A stretch of 5,309 nucleotides of DNA, taken from NCBI GenBank assembly GCA_947478975.1, contig CANJYI010000212.1:1-5309 (forward strand). Reading direction: 5' to 3'. Shown here in pieces: positions 1-5,309 of the stretch. The DNA is from Chthoniobacteraceae bacterium (lineage in GTDB: Bacteria > Verrucomicrobiota > Verrucomicrobiia > Chthoniobacterales > Chthoniobacteraceae). Within the stretch, counting starts at the first letter, position 1. Every line of letters begins with the position of its first letter. The notes beneath the pieces were generated by a model. That model did not search any database, was not told where the DNA came from, and worked only from the letters and a program-made list of their open reading frames with translations. A program made the translations under genes and the position numbers.

Positions 1-1
1 A

Positions 2-409
2 ACCCCAGCAACCCCTGGACAGCCTGGAGCTGGCGCCGTAGCGCAAAACGGTTCCTACCAGGGTGGGGGAGACGGGGTCCCAGCGCAGAAGCTCGGCGAA
101 TGGCTGGGACAGCTTGACCGGGTGGAGGCGCTTTTGGAACGGCCCCACCTGCGGGCCGCCGTTGCCCGCGTCCAGCAGTCCGCAGAGCAACTGCGCGCCG
201 ACATGAAACGCAATGCAACCAAGCCCAGTCCAAAGGCCATCGAGGACGGGTTGCTCGTGCCTCTGGCCCAATTGCGCGATGCCATCTCCGCGGAGTTGGC
301 AAGGAAGGCGGGCCGTGAGAGCGAAGGGCCCGTGGACCGTGATCCTGTGCCCCGCAAGTTTGAGGAAAGTGTCCGCCGATACTACGAAGCGCTGGGGGGC
401 TCCCGCTGA
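2..409 (+). CDS. C-terminal end of a helical protein of a vWA/MoxR-type operon (5' partial)
   Basis: The frame is open from the window edge to TGA at 407-409, giving 135 residues of a longer protein. The visible part starts with a Gly/Gln/Pro-rich linker (about residues 1-35). Charged, mostly helical sequence follows (LGEWLGQLDRVEALLE, then VARVQQSAEQLRADMKR), and the protein ends in DRDPVPRKFEESVRRYYEALG. I recall a closing motif of this kind (DRDPVP.. then RRYYE.L) in large membrane/coiled-coil proteins encoded beside vWA proteins in Planctomycetota and Verrucomicrobiota; this is memory, not a search. GTG at 122 is an internal codon rather than a start, because the frame and the helical pattern continue upstream of it. 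The stop overlaps the next start (TGATG), which suggests translational coupling and a shared complex. The biochemical role is unknown. Any membrane segments would lie upstream of the window. Confidence 0.8.
   Translation, partial: TPATPGQPGAGAVAQNGSYQGGGDGVPAQKLGEWLGQLDRVEALLERPHLRAAVARVQQSAEQLRADMKRNATKPSPKAIEDGLLVPLAQLRDAISAELARKAGRESEGPVDRDPVPRKFEESVRRYYEALGGSR
394..399 (+). promoter_or_regulatory. Possible G-rich ribosome binding site for the vWA gene
   Basis: A run of six G residues lies nine bases before the ATG at 409, inside the end of the preceding gene. It can pair with the pyrimidine-rich end of 16S rRNA, although it is not a canonical AGGAGG. Together with the one-base stop/start overlap it supports ATG 409 as the start. 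Confidence 0.35.
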
Positions 410-2769
410 TGCCTGTGCTGTTTCCAATTCTTGCGGAGTTGAGCCTGGCTAGGGCGGATTCTATTTTGGCGGTGTGCGGCGTGGCGCTTGGCTTGAGCGC
501 GCTGGTGATTTGGTCTTACCGCCATGTGCGGATGTCGGGCGCGCGGCGGGCATTGGCGCTGGGCAGCAAGCTGTGCGGGCTTTTCCTGCTACTGGCCTGC
601 TGGCTGGAACCCCAGTGGCTGACTCGCGTCCCCAAGGAGCGCGCCAACACGGTCGCGCTCCTTCTCGACGATTCTCGCAGCATGCGCCTGCCTGAAGACT
701 CTCAACCGGGCGCCCATTCCCGCGGAACCGTTTTACAGGAAGCCTGGCGCCGGGGAGCCACGGGCTGGCGCGCCGTTTTAGAGCGGGATTTTCGTATCCG
801 CTCTTTCACCTTTGGCTCAGGCCTTCGCGAACTCGGGCCATTAAGCGAGCTGGCCTTCAACGAAGGTCCCACCGCCCTCGGCGCGGCCCTCGCACAGACC
901 CGGGAACGGGTAGGGGAGGCCCCATCCGCCATCTTGGCCTTCACTGACGGAGTAGCAAGCGACCTGGCCGGGCTGGATACCACAGCCCTTCCCCCCGTCT
1001 ATCCGGTCTTGGTAGGCAAGCCGCTCAGCTCGCCCGATTTGGCGCTTGGAAGCGTCTCGAGCACCCTTTCCCCGTTTGAGGATGCTCCCGCCACCATTCA
1101 GGCTGAGGTGCGCGCCAGTCATGCGGGCGCACCACGGGTTAGGGTACGCATCGAGGCGGTGGACCCATTGCCCGCTGCCGGCGCGAAAACCATTCTCGCG
1201 GAGACCGAGGTGCTGGTTCCTGAAGCCACGGGACGCGCCATGGCGCAGCTCCAGTTCGAGCCTCTGCGCGCCGGTGCGACCTTCTACCGGGTCAGCATCG
1301 ACAGCGCACAAATCGCCGCCTCCAGCGAAATCACCCTCGAGAACAACACCCGCCTTCTCTGCGTCAACCGGACCGCGGGCCCGCACAAAATCCTCTACGT
1401 GGCCGGACGCCCCAACTGGGAATTCGGGCCGCTGCGCCGCGCCCTGGACGGGGATCCCGAAGTGCAGTTGCGCGCGCTCATCCGTGTGGCGAAACGCGAG
1501 CCGAAATTTACGTTCAAGGGCAGGGGGGGTGACGCCACCAATCCGTTGTTCCGCGGTTTTCAGAATGGAGAGAATGCCGAGGTGCAGCGGTACGACCAGC
1601 CCGTGTTGGTCCGGGTGAATCTCGAATCGCCCGAGGAACTTGCCGGTGGTTTTCCAAAAACAGCGGATGAACTGTTCGGGTTCAAGGGCATCATCCTAGC
1701 CAACCTGGAGGCGGAGTTTTTCACCCCGGAACAGCAGCGGCTCCTGCAGCGTTTCGTGTCCGAAAGGGGCGGCGGCCTGCTGATGCTCGGAGGGATGGAG
1801 AGTTTTGAAGGCGGCGGCTGGAGGGGCACGCCCGTGGAGACGCTGCTGCCAGTGTGGTTGGGCAAAGATTCCAGCCAGCCTGCCGGCGAATTCCACTGGA
1901 AACTCACCAGAGAAGGGCTTCTCGAACCCTGGATGCGACGCCGCAAAACCGAAGCCGAAGAAACCTCACGCAGCGCAGCGCTTCCGCCGCTGGAAGTGCT
2001 CAACAGCGTGCAGGGGATCAAGCCGGCGGCCTCCGTCCTGGCCCTTGGGCAGCAGGGCGACGGCGCGCGTCCCGCAGTCGCCGTGCAGCGCTTTGGACTT
2101 GGCCGCGCGGGAGCCCTTTTAGCCGGCGACTTGTTCCACTGGGGCATCGGCCAACCGGAGCACGCCTCGGACCTGGCAAAGTTTTGGCGCCAACTGAGCC
2201 GCTGGCTGGTGGCCGACACGCCCGGCCCAGTGGATGTCAGCGCCCAATGGAATCCAGCCACGCAGGCGACCCGTCTTTCGGTGCGGGTGCGCGACCTGGA
2301 GGCACGGTTGGTGGAGGACGCCGAAGTGCTGCTCACCATCCGGCGCATCGGCGCGGACGAAGGGGCCGCCGTGCGGGTGCGAGCCGAGCCCGCTCCCGAA
2401 GCGGGCGTGTACACAGTCGAATACCCGTCGCTCCAGGAGGGCGCGCTCGTGGCCCAGGCCGAGGCCCGTACCAGCAGCGGCGTCTCGCTGGGTAGCGGCT
2501 CCGTAGGCTGGGTACAGGACCCCTCCGAAGCGGAATTCAGCGCCCTGTCGGCCAACGTCCTGGAAATGAAGGAGCTGGCCGAGAAAACCGGCGGCCGGAT
2601 GCTCGCTTTGGGGGAATTGGACGCTTTTGTAAAGCAGCTCAAAAACGCACCCAACCTTGCCACGGAAATCCGGATCCAACCCCTCTGGCACACGGGATTC
2701 GTCTTCGCCGCCGCGCTCCTGTGCTTTCTTGTTGAATGGTTTGTCCGCCGCCAAAACGGCGCCTCCTGA
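409..2769 (+). CDS. Membrane-anchored vWA protein with degenerate glutamine-amidotransferase-like domain
   Basis: This is a 786-residue envelope protein. Two hydrophobic segments lie near the N-terminus (about 18-37 and 52-66) and one near the C-terminus (about 762-778), ending in a basic tail. A vWA domain follows the second segment. Its MIDAS is visible as DDSRS (87-91), a candidate Thr at 155 (GPT) and FTDG with Asp180. A beta-rich region covers about 205-320. A class I glutamine-amidotransferase-like fold follows, from KILYVAGRPNWEFGPL (327-342) to the segment ending GGGLLMLGGMESF (454-466); the nucleophilic Cys expected at the elbow is missing, so amidase activity is unlikely. Downstream are VQRFGLGRAGALLAGDLFHW (559-578), an Ig-like beta region (about 605-700) and LAEKTGGRML (723-732). 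Such proteins usually accompany MoxR ATPases and are thought to be metal-dependent assembly or chaperone partners. ATG 409 overlaps the upstream stop, and the protease gene follows after two bases. Confidence 0.88.
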   Translation: MPVLFPILAELSLARADSILAVCGVALGLSALVIWSYRHVRMSGARRALALGSKLCGLFLLLACWLEPQWLTRVPKERANTVALLLDDSRSMRLPEDSQPGAHSRGTVLQEAWRRGATGWRAVLERDFRIRSFTFGSGLRELGPLSELAFNEGPTALGAALAQTRERVGEAPSAILAFTDGVASDLAGLDTTALPPVYPVLVGKPLSSPDLALGSVSSTLSPFEDAPATIQAEVRASHAGAPRVRVRIEAVDPLPAAGAKTILAETEVLVPEATGRAMAQLQFEPLRAGATFYRVSIDSAQIAASSEITLENNTRLLCVNRTAGPHKILYVAGRPNWEFGPLRRALDGDPEVQLRALIRVAKREPKFTFKGRGGDATNPLFRGFQNGENAEVQRYDQPVLVRVNLESPEELAGGFPKTADELFGFKGIILANLEAEFFTPEQQRLLQRFVSERGGGLLMLGGMESFEGGGWRGTPVETLLPVWLGKDSSQPAGEFHWKLTREGLLEPWMRRRKTEAEETSRSAALPPLEVLNSVQGIKPAASVLALGQQGDGARPAVAVQRFGLGRAGALLAGDLFHWGIGQPEHASDLAKFWRQLSRWLVADTPGPVDVSAQWNPATQATRLSVRVRDLEARLVEDAEVLLTIRRIGADEGAAVRVRAEPAPEAGVYTVEYPSLQEGALVAQAEARTSSGVSLGSGSVGWVQDPSEAEFSALSANVLEMKELAEKTGGRMLALGELDAFVKQLKNAPNLATEIRIQPLWHTGFVFAAALLCFLVEWFVRRQNGAS

Positions 2770-2771
2770 GT

Positions 2772-3707
2772 ATGCAAAACAACCGCACTCCAATGTCTTC
2801 CTCACTGCCTCTCGTCCGGGTGCTAACGCTGCTCTGCCTGTTATTGCCGCTCCAAAAAGCGCGGGCGGGGCATGAATTGCTTCTGGTGACGGGGCTGTCG
2901 GGACAGGCCGCCTTTGGCGCTGAAACGGAGGCCACCGCAAAGGTCTGGACAGAGGCAGCCAAGCGTGGCGGCCATTCCTTACAGCAAATTGCGCCAGGCG
3001 CAGGACCGCAGCTTCCACGTTTGCAGGCCTTCTTGGCCGCCGTTTCAGCCGATGCAACCGACCCGTTCTGGCTGGTGCTGCTGGGGCACGGGAGCGCCCA
3101 GGGGAAGTCGCCCAAGTTCAATCTGGAGGGGCCCGATCTGTCCGCCGAGGAGCTGGCCCGCAGCCTGTCCCGGCTGCGGCGGCCAGTCATTGTAGTGGCC
3201 GGGTTTGCGTGTTCGGGCGCCTTCCTCAAGCCCTTGGCGGCCCCCGGGAGAATCGTCCTGGCAGCCACCCGCACAGGCGCGGAGGAAAACTGGACCCGTT
3301 TTCCGAGATTCTTTGCCGCCGCGCTGGCCGGCCTGGACGCCGATGGCAACGGTGACATGCAGGTTTCAGTGTTTGAGGCCTGGCAGCACGCGACCCAGAC
3401 AGCGGAAGCCTCCTACAAGGACCAGGGCCGCCTGACCACGGAACACGCAGCGTTGGACGATCTGGGCGACGGCAAGGCCGGCGGGCCGGGGCTCGGCATG
3501 AAGGCAGCCCAATGGCATCTGGTGGAAAGCGCCGCCGAAGCTGGGCTCACGCCGGTGCAGCGCACAAGACGTGAGGCGCTGGAGTTGGAGCTGAGCCAGC
3601 TGCGACAGGGCAAGGACAAGCAGGCGCCGGCGGAATACGCCGGGATGCTGGAGCGCTTGCTGCTGAAGCTGGGACGGGTGTACGCGGGCCAGTCTGAGAG
3701 CGATTGA
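2772..3707 (+). CDS. Exported C13/caspase-like cysteine peptidase-like protein
   Basis: This is a 311-residue predicted secreted protein. Residues 1-32 form a signal peptide: basic start, hydrophobic core LTLLCLLLPL, likely cleavage after ARA. The mature part has the clan CD (legumain/caspase-like) layout: a strand ending WLVLLGHGS with candidate catalytic His106, then VIVVAGFACSGAF with candidate nucleophile Cys147. Next comes RIVLAATRTGAEENWTRFPR (160-179), where related proteins have an ATrSG.E..TRF segment. Residues 191-202 form an EF-hand-like acidic loop, followed by EAWQHA and TTEHAALDDLGDGKAG. A charged helical tail (about 262-305) closes the protein. ATG 2772 was chosen because it begins two bases after the vWA stop and gives a proper signal peptide. 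ATG 2736 would overlap the vWA gene and add a basic stretch; ATG 2793 is also possible. Substrate and activity are unknown. Operon position suggests it works with the vWA complex in the envelope. Confidence 0.82.
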   Translation: MQNNRTPMSSSLPLVRVLTLLCLLLPLQKARAGHELLLVTGLSGQAAFGAETEATAKVWTEAAKRGGHSLQQIAPGAGPQLPRLQAFLAAVSADATDPFWLVLLGHGSAQGKSPKFNLEGPDLSAEELARSLSRLRRPVIVVAGFACSGAFLKPLAAPGRIVLAATRTGAEENWTRFPRFFAAALAGLDADGNGDMQVSVFEAWQHATQTAEASYKDQGRLTTEHAALDDLGDGKAGGPGLGMKAAQWHLVESAAEAGLTPVQRTRREALELELSQLRQGKDKQAPAEYAGMLERLLLKLGRVYAGQSESD

Positions 3708-3780
3708 GTGCGAAAGAGGTGCGTGTCACGGGAGGGGTATTGTGGTTGCGGCTGGCGGGGCCAAGGGTCGACGCGGGTAA

Positions 3781-3799
3781 CATATAGCAACTCCATATG
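3781..3799. repeat. Short inverted repeat CATAT-9-ATATG
   Basis: CATAT (3781-3785) and ATATG (3795-3799) are perfect inverted copies nine bases apart, in the AT-richest part of the gap and just before a second palindrome. The spacing gives arm centres 14 bases apart, a little longer than one helical turn. It could be part of an operator or chance; the arms are short. Confidence 0.25.
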
Positions 3800-3800
3800 A

Positions 3801-3813
3801 CACACATTGTGTG
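3801..3813. repeat. 13-bp palindrome CACACA-T-TGTGTG, possible operator
   Basis: Two perfect six-base arms flank one central T. It lies 94 bases after the protease stop and 15 bases before the in-frame ATG at 3829. The symmetry and position suit a dimeric regulator site. As RNA it would form only a five-pair, three-base-loop hairpin with no T run after it, so a terminator role is unlikely. No regulator gene is visible in the window. Confidence 0.3.
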
Positions 3814-4080
3814 GCGTTATTGAATGGGATGCTTTCTTCAGGCCCCCTCTCTTCGCCACGCACTCCACTACAGGTCCGCGGCCCACAAATTACTTTTTCA
3901 TCCCATTACACTCTGGCACTCTCACCAAAGTTCAGGGTTCGCCCTAGGAACACCTCCCGAGTTTTCACACCTTCCCCCAGCGGTTCACCTACCCACGCCA
4001 CACCTTTCCGCTCTCGCTTCCTTCACTTTCTTCCGGCTTTCCGCCCCTCCGGCGCCCCGTCTCAAACCCTACCACATCCC

Positions 4081-5309
4081 ATGCCCGACTCCGCCCATCT
4101 CCTGCACGACTCCGAACATCCCCACCACGAGTCCAGCCACCACCACAGCACTCCGGACGCCGCCTCCGACACACGCCAAAAGGCCCTCCAGATCAACCTA
4201 GACCCCAGTCTCTACGGCACCTTCGCCGAAATTGGTGCCGGCCAAGAGGTTGTCCGTTGGTTTTTCCGCGTCGGCGGCGCGGCCGGCACCGTGGCCAAGA
4301 GCATGTCGGCCTACGACATGACGGTTTCCGACGCCATTTACGGCCCGGCCGACCGGTACGTTTCCAGGAAGCGACTCGAGGCGATGCTCGCACACGAGTT
4401 TGAGCTCAACGTCGAGCGCCTCGACGCCAAGCGCGGCGAAAAGACCTGCTTTTTTGCGTTCGCCGACACCGTGGCGGCCCGCTCCTTCCGGGGCAGCTCC
4501 GAGTGCCACGGCTGGATGGGCATCATGTTCCAGCACGCGCCCCGCGCGCCGTTCAGCCGCATCCTGATCCACGTCCGCATGCTGGACGCGGAAAACGCAG
4601 CGCAGGCTGAAGCACTTGGTGTTGTTGGGGTTAACTTGGTTTATGGTGCTGGCTTTCTGCACCATGACCCCGAGGCGCTGTTGCATTCGCTCCTAGACCA
4701 GCTCTCGGTGGGCCGGATCGAAATCGACATGATCGAGTTCACGGGCGCCGCCTTCCATGGGGTCGACAACCGGCTCATGAGCCTGCGTCTGGTCCAAATG
4801 GGCCTCTCCGGAGCCGCCATGTTCGGGCCCAAGGGCGATGTGCTCCAGCCCTCAGAAGTGCTCTACAGGAGGGCGATCCTCGTGGAACGCGGCGCCTTTC
4901 ACCCCGTGACCAAAGTCCACATGGACATGCTCCAGTGCGCCGCCCGCAAGTTCCGAGCCCTTCCCGAAGTCGGCCAGACCCCGGTTGTGGAAATCATGGA
5001 GATCACGATGCGCAACCTGCTTTCCAATCAGGCGGAGTTTGACGCCAAAGACTTCTTGGACCGCGCGGACGTGCTTGCCGCCTGCGGCCTGACGGTGCTG
5101 GTGTCGGATTTCTCGGAATACTACCGACTGGGAGCCTTTCTGGCGCGCATGACCAAGGAACCCATCGGGATCGCCCTCGGCGTGACCCGGTTGGTGAACC
5201 TGTTCGATGAGAACTTCTACCAGGCGCTGCCGGGCGGCATTCTGGAATCGTTCGGGCGGTTGCTCAAAAACAACGTGAAGTTGTTTGTGTATCCCTCGCT
5301 CGACAAGGC
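4081..5309 (+). CDS. Conserved protein of unknown function, about 480-residue family (3' partial)
   Basis: The frame is open from ATG 4081 to the window edge: 409 complete codons with no stop. Conserved-looking core begins about residue 34: KALQINLDPSLYGTFAEIGA, then VVRWFFRVGGAAGTVAKSMS, SDAIYGPADRYVSRKRLE, FFAFADTVAARSF, CHGWMG, IHVRMLD, HHDPEALLHSLLDQLSVGRI, VDNRLMSLRLVQMGL and GGILESFGRLLKNNVKLFVY near the edge. I recall homologues of about 480 residues in many bacteria, often named nicotinamide-nucleotide adenylyltransferase or TonB-dependent receptor. The sequence supports neither name: I see no (H/T)xGH nucleotidyltransferase motif, no signal peptide and no beta-barrel. It looks cytosolic. 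Residues 1-22 contain eight His. The start is uncertain: no Shine-Dalgarno is visible, and the same frame stays open upstream with ATG 3829, TTG 3820 and GTG 3811. I prefer 4081 because the upstream stretch is low-complexity and lacks the codon pattern of the core. It is probably transcribed separately from the upstream operon. Confidence 0.8.
   Translation, partial: MPDSAHLLHDSEHPHHESSHHHSTPDAASDTRQKALQINLDPSLYGTFAEIGAGQEVVRWFFRVGGAAGTVAKSMSAYDMTVSDAIYGPADRYVSRKRLEAMLAHEFELNVERLDAKRGEKTCFFAFADTVAARSFRGSSECHGWMGIMFQHAPRAPFSRILIHVRMLDAENAAQAEALGVVGVNLVYGAGFLHHDPEALLHSLLDQLSVGRIEIDMIEFTGAAFHGVDNRLMSLRLVQMGLSGAAMFGPKGDVLQPSEVLYRRAILVERGAFHPVTKVHMDMLQCAARKFRALPEVGQTPVVEIMEITMRNLLSNQAEFDAKDFLDRADVLAACGLTVLVSDFSEYYRLGAFLARMTKEPIGIALGVTRLVNLFDENFYQALPGGILESFGRLLKNNVKLFVYPSLDK

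Larger units (their letters stand above)
3708..4080. other. Long non-coding gap or leader, C-rich in its second part
   Basis: These 373 bases separate the protease gene from the last gene. The first part (3708-3840) has ordinary G content and holds two small inverted repeats but no clear terminator: I see no strong GC hairpin followed by a T run, and no convincing sigma70 -35/-10 pair. From 3841 to 4080 a hand count gives roughly 45% C and only 14% G on this strand, very unlike the flanking genes. The bias leaves several frames free of stops by composition alone, including the frame of the downstream gene from 3781 on. The promoter and leader of the downstream gene are probably here, but I cannot place them. 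Confidence 0.6.

Noticed and set aside
1560..2777. A 405-codon open frame on the minus strand opposite the vWA gene
   Set aside because: It is a shadow: high G+C with strong third-position bias on the + strand produces long antisense frames. Its translation is Ser/Arg/Pro-rich with no recognisable domain, while the + frame has clear motifs.
3752..3765. Possible terminator hairpin TGGC-GGG-GCCA after the protease gene
   Set aside because: The stem is only four base pairs and there is no T run after it.
3746..3783. Possible sigma70 promoter (TTGCGG and TAACAT)
   Set aside because: The spacer between the two elements is about 26 bases, far from the usual 16-18, so I do not call it.
3413..3886. 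A 157-codon minus-strand frame across the protease gene's end and the gap
   Set aside because: Most of it is antisense to the protease coding sequence, with no motif and no initiation signal; the remainder is gap sequence.
3824..4201. A 125-codon + frame in the gap, overlapping the last gene's start
   Set aside because: Its translation is Pro/Thr/His/Ser low-complexity sequence explained by C-rich composition, and it runs out of frame into the conserved-looking gene.
4081..5309. Naming the last gene a nicotinamide-nucleotide adenylyltransferase or TonB-dependent receptor
   Set aside because: No (H/T)xGH motif, signal peptide, TonB box or barrel pattern can be seen; those names look like propagated misannotation.
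1..5309. CRISPR array, tRNA, rRNA, transposase or phage elements
   Set aside because: No regularly spaced direct repeats, no cloverleaf pattern, no terminal inverted repeats with target duplications and no recombinase motifs were seen on reading the window.

Overview
The window looks like a high-G+C bacterial chromosome segment. The best guess at origin is a member of the PVC group, most likely Verrucomicrobiota. This rests on gene content: a large membrane von Willebrand A (vWA) protein with an inactive glutamine-amidotransferase-like domain sits between a helical protein ending in a DRDPVP...RRYYEALG motif and an exported C13/caspase-like protease. I recall this layout from the MoxR/DUF58/vWA-type loci of that group. 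No rRNA or other taxonomic marker is present, so the assignment is an inference.

Layout, all genes on the + strand. Positions 2-409 hold the C-terminal end of a helical protein whose start lies outside the window. Its stop overlaps the start of the next gene by one base (TGATG). Positions 409-2769 encode a 786-residue membrane-anchored vWA protein with a complete-looking metal-binding (MIDAS) motif. Two bases after its stop, positions 2772-3707 encode a 311-residue signal-peptide-bearing protease-like protein with a His/Cys dyad and an EF-hand-like calcium loop. These three genes form one tightly packed operon; any MoxR ATPase and DUF58 genes would be upstream of the window.

Positions 3708-4080 are a gap without a convincing gene. 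Its first part holds small inverted repeats, and from about 3841 it is strongly C-rich and G-poor. From 4081 (start uncertain; 3829 is possible) to the window end runs the 5' part of a long gene. It belongs to a conserved family of about 480 residues whose function is not known to me and whose database names I consider unreliable.

Working model (inference): the vWA protein and its helical partner form an envelope complex driven by an upstream MoxR-type AAA+ ATPase, and the exported protease acts with it outside the cytoplasm. The final gene is probably a separate transcription unit. The most noteworthy points are the vWA/protease pairing with a possible calcium switch, the C-rich leader that stays open in frame with the last gene, and the uncharacterised last gene itself.
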